Below, piece after piece: positions 1-6,722 of a stretch of 37,474 bases of DNA. The notes under the pieces are model-generated. The model did no database searches. It was not told the DNA's origin and worked only from the letters and a program-made list of their open reading frames with translations. The DNA is from Bacilli bacterium (GTDB lineage: Bacteria > Bacillota_I > Bacilli_A > RF39 > UBA660), in assembly GCA_028700595.1 (NCBI GenBank), contig JAQVSJ010000002.1, positions 17,639 to 55,112 on the forward strand, given 5' to 3'. Position numbers and translations under genes: made by a program. Each line of letters opens with the position of its first letter. Position 1 is the stretch's first letter.

Positions 1-2
1 AA

Positions 3-44
3 GTAACTGCTGCAGTTAATGTGTTATCAGAAGAAGAGGTTTAA
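3..44 (+). CDS. C-terminal end of an upstream protein, possibly DNA gyrase subunit A
   Basis: Only the last 13 codons and a TAA stop are present; they read VTAAVNVLSEEEV. The frame is open to the window edge and the stop lies inside a terminator hairpin, which suggests a real gene end. A tail ending in AV-x-V followed by acidic residues is typical of the GyrA C-terminal domain, and gyrA near the origin and near partition sites would fit the Bacillus layout. With so few residues the identity is a guess. Confidence 0.35.
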   Translation, partial: VTAAVNVLSEEEV

Positions 45-60
45 AAGCCTTTTTTTCTTT
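37..60 (+). terminator. Intrinsic terminator of the upstream gene
   Basis: AGGTT (37-41) can pair with AGCCT (46-50), with one G-T pair and a 4-base loop, followed by a run of seven T. The stem overlaps the stop codon, as it does after rpoC and ftsH in this window. Confidence 0.5.
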
Positions 61-61
61 A

Positions 62-85
62 AAATTATTTCCCGGGAAATAATTT
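62..85. promoter_or_regulatory. Noc-binding site (NBS) 1
   Basis: This is a perfect 24-base palindrome centred on CCCGGG. Its core ATTTCCCGGGAAAT (67-80) equals the published Noc-binding site of Bacillus subtilis. Noc is the ParB paralogue that blocks division over the nucleoid. It is not a terminator, because no T-run follows a loop. Its centre lies 36 bases before the centre of the next parS. Confidence 0.8.
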
Positions 86-98
86 ATTAAAAAAAACA

Positions 99-120
99 CT
101 ATGTTTCACGTGAAACATAG
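99..120. promoter_or_regulatory. parS site 1 (ParB/Spo0J binding)
   Basis: This is a perfect 22-base palindrome containing TGTTTCACGTGAAACA (102-117), which matches the bacterial parS consensus at every position. ParB loads onto such sites to organise and segregate the origin region. Confidence 0.9.
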
Positions 121-184
121 AATAGAACTTAAAATATATATAAATAACAATATCTGTTTATAAAATAAATTAATTATTATATTA

Positions 185-210
185 AGAATTATTTCCCGGG
201 AAATAATTCT
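185..210. promoter_or_regulatory. Noc-binding site (NBS) 2
   Basis: This is a perfect 26-base palindrome with the same ATTTCCCGGGAAAT core (191-204). The flanks of the three NBS copies differ beyond the core while each copy keeps its own symmetry, so symmetry rather than sequence is conserved there. Confidence 0.8.
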
Positions 211-223
211 ACATTAATAGTTG

Positions 224-241
224 ATGTTCCACGTGAAACAT
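224..241. promoter_or_regulatory. parS site 2
   Basis: TGTTCCACGTGAAACA (225-240) is parS with C at the variable fifth position. The inverted repeat is complete apart from that position. Its centre lies 35 bases after the centre of NBS 2. Confidence 0.9.
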
Positions 242-281
242 AGTAAAAAAATAATAAAAAGAAGATTTTTAATTAAATAAC

Positions 282-317
282 TATTATAAATTATTTCCCG
301 GGAAATAATTTATAATA
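282..317. promoter_or_regulatory. Noc-binding site (NBS) 3 in a 36-base palindrome
   Basis: The core ATTTCCCGGGAAAT (293-306) is embedded in a perfect palindrome of 36 bases, the longest of the three. Its centre is 36 bases before the centre of parS 3. Confidence 0.8.
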
Positions 318-324
318 CAACAAA

Positions 325-346
325 CAATGTTCCACGTGAAACATTG
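325..346. promoter_or_regulatory. parS site 3, abutting the SRP RNA promoter
   Basis: TGTTCCACGTGAAACA (328-343) lies inside a 22-base inverted repeat with one mismatched pair. The right end of the repeat overlaps the first bases of the putative -35 box (344-349) of the SRP RNA gene, so ParB bound here would touch RNA polymerase at that promoter. Confidence 0.9.
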
Positions 347-372
347 AAAAAATAAAAAATATGGTGTATATT
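344..372 (+). promoter_or_regulatory. Promoter of the SRP RNA gene
   Basis: TTGAAA (344-349) and TATATT (367-372) are separated by exactly 17 bases. A start about 7 bases downstream (near 379) falls at the first base pairs of the SRP RNA helix, which supports both calls. Confidence 0.7.
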
Positions 373-377
373 GGTTT

Positions 378-456
378 TGACGTAACAAACTAATTACTTA
401 ATTGGTCAGAATTGGAAAATAGCAGCCAAAGTAATTTTGTTTGTGTACGTCATTTT
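378..456 (+). ncRNA. ffs: Signal recognition particle RNA (small 4.5S type)
   Basis: The SRP domain IV signature is present: GGTCAG (404-409), a GGAA tetraloop (414-417) closed by AATT/AAT, and AGCAGCC (421-427). A long interrupted helix surrounds it: TGACGT (378-383) with ACGTCA (447-452), ACAAAC (385-390) with GTTTGT (439-444), and AATTACTT (392-399) with AAGTAATT (429-436). A T-run follows. The RNA, about 75-80 nt, binds Ffh and directs nascent membrane proteins to FtsY and the Sec translocon. It lies just before tadA, whereas Bacillus has scr between tadA and dnaX. An upstream in-frame TTG at 412 that could extend tadA lies inside this RNA and is not a real start. Confidence 0.9.
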
Positions 457-483
457 ATATATAAAAATTTAAAGGTGATAAAT

Positions 484-912
484 ATGAATTATGAAAAATA
501 TATGAAAAAAGTAATTAAATTAAGCAAAAAAGCAAGTATAATTGGTGAAGTCCCTGTTGCTGCAATAATTATAAAGGAAAATAAAATTGTTTCTAAAGCT
601 TATAATATTAAAGAAAAAAAGAAAGATCCAACACAGCATGCAGAAATAATAGCTATAAAAAAAGCGTGTAAAAAAACAAATAATTGGAGATTGAATAAAT
701 GTTTGCTATTTGTAAACTTAGAACCGTGCATAATGTGCTTTGGTGCAATAATAGAATCAAGAATAAACACAATTGTTTGTGGTACAATAAATGAAAAATA
801 CCACAATGAAATAGTTGAATTATCAAAAAAACATAATATTAAAATTATATATAACGTTTTACAAGAAGAATGTTCAAAAAAACTAAAAACTTTCTTTAAT
901 AATAAAAGATAA
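484..912 (+). CDS. tadA: tRNA-specific adenosine deaminase TadA
   Basis: TadA deaminates A34 of tRNA-Arg(ACG) to inosine so that CGU, CGC and CGA can be read. The 142-residue product shows the zinc deaminase signature: H52-A-E54 (HAE, with the proton-shuttling Glu) and P81-C-I-M-C85 (PCxxC, zinc ligands C82 and C85). An EVPVAA segment near residue 22 matches the family's VPVGA loop. I start it at ATG 484, behind AAAGGTG, because an in-frame upstream extension would overlap the SRP RNA. The length is normal for the family. It sits between the SRP RNA and dnaX as in Bacilli. CGT arginine codons are common in tuf and the S12 gene here, which fits a need for this enzyme. Confidence 0.95.
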   Translation: MNYEKYMKKVIKLSKKASIIGEVPVAAIIIKENKIVSKAYNIKEKKKDPTQHAEIIAIKKACKKTNNWRLNKCLLFVNLEPCIMCFGAIIESRINTIVCGTINEKYHNEIVELSKKHNIKIIYNVLQEECSKKLKTFFNNKR

Positions 913-924
913 TATAAAAAAACA

Positions 925-933
925 TGTTATAAT
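925..933 (+). promoter_or_regulatory. Extended -10 promoter for the dnaX operon
   Basis: TGTTATAAT is a perfect TGn plus TATAAT extended -10 element. No good -35 box is seen 17 bases upstream. A start near 940 would give a leader of about 20 bases before the dnaX ATG. Confidence 0.6.
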
Positions 934-961
934 ATTTATGAAATGTATTGGGGGCGATGAC

Positions 962-2620
962 ATGGCATATAAATCATTGTACAGAAAATATAGACCACAA
1001 TCTTTTGATGAAGTTTTTGGTCAAGATATAATAATAAAAACTTTAAAAAACTCTATAAAAGAAGATAAAATAAGCCACGCATATTTATTTTCTGGAACAA
1101 GAGGAACAGGGAAGACAACTGTAGCAAAGATATTTGCAAAGACAATAAACTGTTTAAATATTAAAAATGGAAAAACATGTAACCAATGTTTAATTTGTAA
1201 AACAATTAATTATGATGAAATACAAGATATTATTGAAATAGACGCTGCTTCCAATAATGGAGTAGATGAGATAAGAGAATTAAAAAGTAAAATCAATCTT
1301 GTTCCTACGATTTGTAAATATAAAGTTTATATTATAGATGAAGTACACATGTTATCTACAGGTGCTTTTAATGCTTTATTAAAAACACTAGAGGAACCAC
1401 CTCAACATGCAATATTTATACTTGCAACTACTGAACCACAAAAAGTTCCAAGTACAATTTTATCGAGATGTCAAAGATACGATTTTAAAAAAATAATTCC
1501 TAAAAATATAAAAACAAGAATAGAATATATTGCAAAACAAGAAAAAATAGATATTGAAGAATCTGCTATTGATGAAATATCAAAATTGTGTGACGGATCA
1601 ATGAGAGATGCAATTGGTATTCTTGAACAAGTATCTTCTTACACTAATAAAGAAGTTAAGATTAAGGATATTTATGATGTTACCGGCACGATATCTAATA
1701 ATGAAATTGTTGAATTGATAAAAAATATAACATCTAATAATATAGAAAAATTAATGGATTTTATTGAACAAAACAAATCGAGCGGAAAGGATTTCTTAAA
1801 ACTTGCTGAAGATTTAATGCTTTTTTTAAGAAATGTATTATTAAATAAAAAAGCTCCAAAGTATTTTAATAAAAATACGTTTTATGATAAAGATTTAATT
1901 GATGAGGTTTCAAAAATAATATCAGAAAAGGAATTGCTTGATATATTAAAAGAAATTAACTTACTTTTATTTGATTTGAAAAAAACAACAAATGCATCGA
2001 TTATGTTTGAACTTTTTCTTTTTAATTGTATTTCAAAAGAAAAGGCAATTGAAAAAATAGAAAATAAGAAAAAAGAATCAGGAATAAAAGAAGACGAAAT
2101 AATTAAAGAAACAACAAAAGATCAAAATAAAAGCAGTGAAGCAAAGATTCAAATTGATGAAATAAAAAAAATATTATTAAATAATACTTTATATTTTGCA
2201 AACAAAGAGGAATTAAAAATAACAAAAGAAAAATTGAAAAATGTTGAAAAACATTTAATTAGTAAAAAATATGGTTTAGCAGCTTCTATTTTAATCGATT
2301 CAAATATAAATGCTGTAGGAGAAAATTATGCTTTATTTACTTATAAATATCAAAGTATGGTTAGCTCTCATGAATGTGAAATATTAAAAATTGAATCATT
2401 AATAAAAGAAGTATGTGGTAAAAAAATGAAAACAGTTGCTTTAACTGTAGAGGATTGGGAAAAATTAAGACCAAAATATTTGCAATTGAAAAAAGAAAAA
2501 AAATTGGTAGAGTTAAAAGAAAAGAATATAGATAAAATAATGGAAAAATCAAAAAATGACAATGCAGTAGAAATTGCATTATGTGATTTTGGTAAAGAAC
2601 TAATAGAAGTGGAGGAATAA
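962..2620 (+). CDS. dnaX: DNA polymerase III subunits gamma/tau
   Basis: This is the AAA+ clamp-loader subunit, 552 residues from ATG 962, which follows a GGGGG ribosome site at 950-954. An in-frame ATG at 938 would add eight unconserved residues. The N-terminal RxYRPQ-F-DEV-GQ motif is typical. The P-loop is GTRGTGKTT (45-53). The zinc module uses C64, C73, C76 and C79. Walker B is IIDEVH (124-129) and the SRC sensor/finger motif is at 168-170. The lysine- and glutamate-rich C-terminal third fits the tau region. No convincing programmed frameshift site for a gamma product was found. It opens the operon that runs to 8564, with ebfC three bases downstream. Confidence 0.97.
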   Translation: MAYKSLYRKYRPQSFDEVFGQDIIIKTLKNSIKEDKISHAYLFSGTRGTGKTTVAKIFAKTINCLNIKNGKTCNQCLICKTINYDEIQDIIEIDAASNNGVDEIRELKSKINLVPTICKYKVYIIDEVHMLSTGAFNALLKTLEEPPQHAIFILATTEPQKVPSTILSRCQRYDFKKIIPKNIKTRIEYIAKQEKIDIEESAIDEISKLCDGSMRDAIGILEQVSSYTNKEVKIKDIYDVTGTISNNEIVELIKNITSNNIEKLMDFIEQNKSSGKDFLKLAEDLMLFLRNVLLNKKAPKYFNKNTFYDKDLIDEVSKIISEKELLDILKEINLLLFDLKKTTNASIMFELFLFNCISKEKAIEKIENKKKESGIKEDEIIKETTKDQNKSSEAKIQIDEIKKILLNNTLYFANKEELKITKEKLKNVEKHLISKKYGLAASILIDSNINAVGENYALFTYKYQSMVSSHECEILKIESLIKEVCGKKMKTVALTVEDWEKLRPKYLQLKKEKKLVELKEKNIDKIMEKSKNDNAVEIALCDFGKELIEVEE

Positions 2621-2622
2621 TT

Positions 2623-2919
2623 ATGAATATGCAAGCTATGATGCAACAAGCAGAAAGAATGCAAAAAGAAATTTTAAATGCAAAAAAAGAAGTAGAAGAA
2701 AAAGTTTTTAATGTTGAAAAAGATATTGTAAAAGTAGAAATGAATGGTAAAAAAGAAATTTTAAAAGTGGAAATAAATAAAGAAAATTTTGAAAAAGAAG
2801 ACATAGAAATAGTAGAAGATTTGATTTTACTATTAATTAATGACTGTTTTAAAAAAATAGATATGGAATTAGAACAGAAGTTATCTAAATTTGGTCCTGG
2901 AATAAAGGGATTGATATAA
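2623..2919 (+). CDS. ebfC: YbaB/EbfC family nucleoid-associated protein
   Basis: The 98-residue protein begins MNMQAMMQQAERMQKE, the family's Met/Gln-rich N-terminal helix. It ends PGIKGLI, close to the family's usual PG-x-GL end. These small dimers bind DNA non-specifically. The ribosome site GGAGG overlaps the end of dnaX. Its position between dnaX and recR is conserved across most bacteria and is strong supporting evidence. It is a little shorter than usual, with a trimmed middle. Confidence 0.92.
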   Translation: MNMQAMMQQAERMQKEILNAKKEVEEKVFNVEKDIVKVEMNGKKEILKVEINKENFEKEDIEIVEDLILLLINDCFKKIDMELEQKLSKFGPGIKGLI

Positions 2920-3518
2920 TGAATTATCCAAATTGTTTAAAAAATCTTATTGAATCATTTAAAAAACTTCCGGGTGTTGGTGAAAAGACCGCCGAAAGAT
3001 ATTCTTATGCAATTATTAACAATTTTGAAAAAGAAGATTCACAATTTTTTTCTAAATCAATACAAGATGTAAAAGAGAAGTTAAGGAAATGTGATAAATG
3101 TAATAATATAACAGAAAGTAGCATTTGTGAATTATGTAGTGATAAGAGAAGAAATAAAAAAGTAATATGTTTAGTTCAAGATAGTAAAGACATTATTTTA
3201 TTTGAAAAAATTGGATTTTTTAATGGTTTATATTATGTTATTGAGAAGTTAATTTCTCCAATAAATGGTGTAGGACCAGAAGATATAAATTTAGAAAAAC
3301 TTTTTAAAAGAATAGAAGACGAAAAAATTGAAGAAGTAATAATAGCTATAAAACCAACAATAGAAGGAGAAACAACTTCATTGTATATTGCAAGGATGTT
3401 AGAGAAAAAGGATGTTATAGTTTCTAAAATAGCCCACGGCATTCCTATAGGAACAGATATGGAGTATTTAGATCCTTTGACTTTAGAACTAGCAATAAAA
3501 GATAGAAAAACATTTTAA
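2919..3518 (+). CDS. recR: Recombination mediator RecR
   Basis: RecR works with RecO (and RecF) to load RecA on SSB-coated gaps. The 199 residues show the N-terminal helix-hairpin-helix LPGVGEKTAERYSY (17-30), a four-cysteine zinc finger (C58, C61, C70, C73), the Toprim region from about 81, and the C-terminal IAHGIPIG motif. The ATG overlaps the stop of ebfC (TAATG), suggesting translational coupling. Two Toprim positions are unusual: the ICVVE segment reads ICLVQ (Q87), and the NP of the NPT-x-EG motif reads KP. Confidence 0.95.
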   Translation: MNYPNCLKNLIESFKKLPGVGEKTAERYSYAIINNFEKEDSQFFSKSIQDVKEKLRKCDKCNNITESSICELCSDKRRNKKVICLVQDSKDIILFEKIGFFNGLYYVIEKLISPINGVGPEDINLEKLFKRIEDEKIEEVIIAIKPTIEGETTSLYIARMLEKKDVIVSKIAHGIPIGTDMEYLDPLTLELAIKDRKTF

Positions 3519-3537
3519 TGGTTAGGAGAGTGACAAA

Positions 3538-4521
3538 ATGCTTGATGATTACAAAGAAAGACAGTCTGTCACATATAGACAGTTAAAAAACATATTAAAC
3601 GACAATTTGTCACATGCTTTTATTTTTATAATTAATAAAAATATTTATGCAGATGGTATAGTAATTTCTTTTGCAAAATCAATAATTTGTAAAAATAAAT
3701 TTACTAACAAAAAATCATGTATTGATTGTAATATTTGTGAGAGAATTGATAATAATGATTTTTCTGAACTTAAGATAATAAGACCGGATGGTTTATGGAT
3801 AAAAAAAGATCAATTGATTGAATTGCAAAAAGAAATGTCTACTAAACCAATTGAAGGAAAGAAGAAAGTTTATATTATATATGAAGCAGAAAAGATGAAT
3901 TCATCTGCTGCAAATTGTCTTTTAAAATTTTTAGAAGAACCATTTGATGATATTGTTGCAATTTTAGTTACAGATAATTACAATCAATTAATTGATACAA
4001 TAGCTTCAAGATGCCAAACAATAGCATTAAATAACAGTGATGTTAACGAATATATTAAAAAATATGATTTTGAAAATAAAACACTATTAAAATTATTTTT
4101 AATATATAACAATAAAGAAGAAATTAATGAATATATGAATAATAAAGATAACGAAAAATTTTTAGACAATGTTATAAAATTCATATTAAAATATGAGCAA
4201 GAAAAAATAAGAATGATTTGTTATAATAAAAAATATTTTATTGATTTATTTAAACAAAAAGATGAAATATATTATGTTTTTGAGTTAATAACATTATTTT
4301 ATAAAGACGTTCTACAATATAAAATAAAAAAATCAGTAAATTATTTTGATAGTTATATTTACGAAGTTGAAAAAATATCTAACGAAAAGACAAAAGAAGA
4401 AATAATAAAAAAATTAAATATTATAATTAGAAGTAAAGAAAATATAAAAAGTGGGATGAATATAAATTTGTTTTTAGAAAAGTTAATTGTAGAACTTGAG
4501 GGAGGTATAAAAAATGCTTGA
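3538..4521 (+). CDS. holB: DNA polymerase III delta-prime subunit
   Basis: The 327-residue protein resembles the AAA+ fold of DnaX but has no P-loop: the segment after SHAF reads IFIINKNIYADG. This is expected of delta-prime, the stator of the clamp loader. Cysteines in the CIDCNIC stretch near residue 62 form the zinc module. ANCLLKFLEEP and ASRCQ match the conserved delta-prime motifs. The ATG at 3538 follows TAGGAGAG. The last eight bases overlap ricT. In Bacillus tmk and other genes separate recR from holB; here the two are adjacent. Confidence 0.9.
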   Translation: MLDDYKERQSVTYRQLKNILNDNLSHAFIFIINKNIYADGIVISFAKSIICKNKFTNKKSCIDCNICERIDNNDFSELKIIRPDGLWIKKDQLIELQKEMSTKPIEGKKKVYIIYEAEKMNSSAANCLLKFLEEPFDDIVAILVTDNYNQLIDTIASRCQTIALNNSDVNEYIKKYDFENKTLLKLFLIYNNKEEINEYMNNKDNEKFLDNVIKFILKYEQEKIRMICYNKKYFIDLFKQKDEIYYVFELITLFYKDVLQYKIKKSVNYFDSYIYEVEKISNEKTKEEIIKKLNIIIRSKENIKSGMNINLFLEKLIVELEGGIKNA

Positions 4522-5299
4522 AGTTGTAGGAGTTCAATTTAATAAAACTGGGAGAGTATATTATTTTTCTTGTGAAAACTTTGATATAAAAAAAGGACAA
4601 GAAGTAATAGTGCAAACTGAAAGGGGAATTCAATTTGCTTTTTCAATTACTGATAAACTTCAAATCGAACAAAAAAAAATTAATTTTCCGTTAAAAAGTG
4701 TTTTAAGAGTTGCTTCTTTAGAAGACAAAAAAGAATATAAAACAAATTTAAAAGATGCAGAGGAAGCTTTAGAACAGTGCAAGAAAATGGCTGAAAGACA
4801 AAAACTTGATATGAATTTAATAGAAGCAGAATATACTTTTGATAGAAATCAATTGGTTTTTTATTTTTTTTCTGAAAACAGAGTTGATTTTAGAAAGCTT
4901 GCAAAAGATTTAGCTTCTATGTATAAGACAAGAATAGAATTGAGGCAAGTAGGAGTTAGAGATAAAGCTAAACAGGTAGGTGGAGTAGGAGTTTGTGGAA
5001 GAACATTATGTTGTAGTTCTTTTTTGGACAATTTGGATTCAGTTTCAATTAATATGGCTAAAAATCAAAACATTTCTCTTAATCCAAATAAGATTAATGG
5101 TGCATGTGGCCGCTTATTGTGCTGTTTAAAATTTGAAAATGATGTATATGAAAAAAATAAAAAAGATATACCATATGTTGGTGAAAGAATTAAAACAAAA
5201 AAAGGTGAAGCAAGAGTTATATCAATCGATATACTTAGTAAAAAATATAAATTATTATATGAAAATAATGAAATAGAAGAAATTAAAGTAGAAAAATAG
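4514..5299 (+). CDS. ricT: RicT (YaaT), PSP1-domain protein of the Y-complex
   Basis: RicT forms an iron-sulphur complex with RicA and RicF, which in Bacillus stimulates RNase Y processing of mRNAs. The 261-residue product has the PSP1 domain in its second half and the diagnostic cysteine clusters: VCGRTLCC (C161, C166, C167) and ACGRLLCC (C198, C203, C204). The start ATG lies inside the end of holB, preceded by GGGAGG, so the two are probably coupled. Gene order holB-ricT matches Bacillus. RicA and RicF partners are not in this window. Confidence 0.93.
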   Translation: MLEVVGVQFNKTGRVYYFSCENFDIKKGQEVIVQTERGIQFAFSITDKLQIEQKKINFPLKSVLRVASLEDKKEYKTNLKDAEEALEQCKKMAERQKLDMNLIEAEYTFDRNQLVFYFFSENRVDFRKLAKDLASMYKTRIELRQVGVRDKAKQVGGVGVCGRTLCCSSFLDNLDSVSINMAKNQNISLNPNKINGACGRLLCCLKFENDVYEKNKKDIPYVGERIKTKKGEARVISIDILSKKYKLLYENNEIEEIKVEK

Positions 5300-5307
5300 G
5301 TGATATA

Positions 5308-6150
5308 ATGAGTCAAAAAAGTTATTTTGAAAAAGTTGCTTTATATTTAGTTCCTACACCGATAGGCAACCTAGACGATATTACAATTAGAGCTTTAGAG
5401 GTTTTGAAAAAAGTAGATGTTATTTTTTCAGAAGATACTAGAACGACAAAAATTTTGTTAAACCATTACAATATAATTAATAAAACTATTTCTTATCATA
5501 AATATAATGAAAAAAATAGTTCGGAAAATATTTTAAAATATTTAGAAAATGGTTCTTCTGTAGCTGTAGTTTCAGATAGGGGTGCACCTTTAATAAGTGA
5601 TCCTGGTGAAATATGTGTTAGAAAGGCAATTGAAAAAAACTTTGCAGTAATATCTTTGCCAGGTCCAAATGCTATTTTGCCGGCTATAACTTCTTCAGGG
5701 TTTAGTTGTGATAAGTTTGTTTTTTTTGGTTTTCTCGATTCTAAAATATCTAAAAAAAGAAACGAATTAATTGAAATAGAAAGAAACGAATATACAACTG
5801 TTATTTATGAATCTCCACACAGAATAATTGAAACATTGAATTTAATTAATGAAATTTTTAAAGAACGACAAATATGTTTGGCGAGAGAGATAAGTAAAAA
5901 ACACGAAGAAATATATAGAGGAACTGCAAAAGAAATATTAGATGAAGAAAATATTACAAAAGGTGAAATTGTTATTGTAATAAGTGGAGAGAAGAAAAGT
6001 AATAATTATGAAAATTTAAGTATAATAGAACATGTTAATTTATATTTAAAAGAAGGAAAAGAAAAGAATGAAGCAATAAAACTTGTTGCAAAAGATAGAA
6101 AAGTTACAAAGAATTTAATATATAGTGAGTATTTAAAAAAAGGAAAGTGA
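5308..6150 (+). CDS. rsmI: 16S rRNA (cytidine-1402-2'-O) methyltransferase RsmI
   Basis: The 280-residue protein has the tetrapyrrole-methylase fold of RsmI: LYLVPTPIGNLDDIT (12-26), the EDTRTT motif near 46, VSDRGAPLISDPG in the first half, and LPGPNA-x-LPA. It methylates C1402 in the decoding centre using S-adenosylmethionine. A GGTGATAT ribosome site precedes ATG 5308. It follows ricT in the same operon, as yabC does in Bacillus. The stop codon is TGA. Confidence 0.95.
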   Translation: MSQKSYFEKVALYLVPTPIGNLDDITIRALEVLKKVDVIFSEDTRTTKILLNHYNIINKTISYHKYNEKNSSENILKYLENGSSVAVVSDRGAPLISDPGEICVRKAIEKNFAVISLPGPNAILPAITSSGFSCDKFVFFGFLDSKISKKRNELIEIERNEYTTVIYESPHRIIETLNLINEIFKERQICLAREISKKHEEIYRGTAKEILDEENITKGEIVIVISGEKKSNNYENLSIIEHVNLYLKEGKEKNEAIKLVAKDRKVTKNLIYSEYLKKGK

Positions 6151-6154
6151 TATT

Positions 6155-6709
6155 ATGAAATTAATAGTAGGCTTGGGAAATCCGGGAATAAAATATGAAA
6201 ACACAAGACATAATGTTGGTTTTATGACTTTAGATTGTATGGCTACAAGACTTAATTTGGAGTTTAATAAAAAAAAATTTAACGGAATTTATTTTGAAAC
6301 TTATATAAATGGCGAAAAAGTAATTTTTTTAAAACCTCAAAAATATATTAATTTATCTGGAGAAGTAATTAAATCATATATTAATTATTTCAAAATAAAC
6401 ATTAAAGATATGTTGGTTATACATGATGAATTAGATTTAGATTTAGGAACGTTGAGATTAAAAATATCTGGAGGAAATGCAGGACATAACGGTTTAAAGA
6501 ATATAGATATTAATTTAAATACAAATGAATATAAAAGGTTGAGAATTGGAATATCCGACGATAAAACACAAGATAGTGTTGATTATGTTTTATCTAATTT
6601 TAACTTAAGAGAAAAAAAAGTGTTGAAAGAAATAATTGAAAAATGTATATTTATAATTGAAGATTTTACAATTATGTCTTTTATTAATCTTATGAATAAA
6701 TATAATTAA
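6155..6709 (+). CDS. pth: Peptidyl-tRNA hydrolase
   Basis: Pth releases peptides from prematurely dropped peptidyl-tRNAs so that the tRNA can be reused. The 184-residue sequence starts with the family signature KLIVGLGNPG-x-KY-x-TRHNVGF, including the catalytic His (H19). The second signature IHDELDLDLG near residue 90 and the SGGNAGHNGL-K motif are intact. The length is normal. It is spaced four bases from rsmI. In Bacillus pth lies elsewhere in this region, next to mfd, so this is a local rearrangement. Confidence 0.96.
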   Translation: MKLIVGLGNPGIKYENTRHNVGFMTLDCMATRLNLEFNKKKFNGIYFETYINGEKVIFLKPQKYINLSGEVIKSYINYFKINIKDMLVIHDELDLDLGTLRLKISGGNAGHNGLKNIDINLNTNEYKRLRIGISDDKTQDSVDYVLSNFNLREKKVLKEIIEKCIFIIEDFTIMSFINLMNKYN

Positions 6710-6722
6710 GGAAGTGAATATA

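Noticed and set aside
62-346. The six palindromes as terminators or a CRISPR-like repeat array
   Set aside because: They have no loops, no T-runs tied to stems and no uniform spacers; their cores match the known Noc and ParB sites exactly.
412-483. N-terminal extension of TadA from TTG 412
   Set aside because: It lies in the SRP RNA, has no ribosome site and adds residues unlike any TadA; ATG 484 has AAAGGTG.
2490-2510. A-run in dnaX as a programmed frameshift site for a gamma product
   Set aside because: The eight-A run is near the very C-terminus, too late to give a gamma-sized product, and no stimulatory hairpin is evident.
2361-2804. Minus-strand open frames across the dnaX end and ebfC
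   Set aside because: They are low-complexity Phe/Ser/Leu-rich reverse reads of Lys/Glu-rich genes with no ribosome site or known motif.
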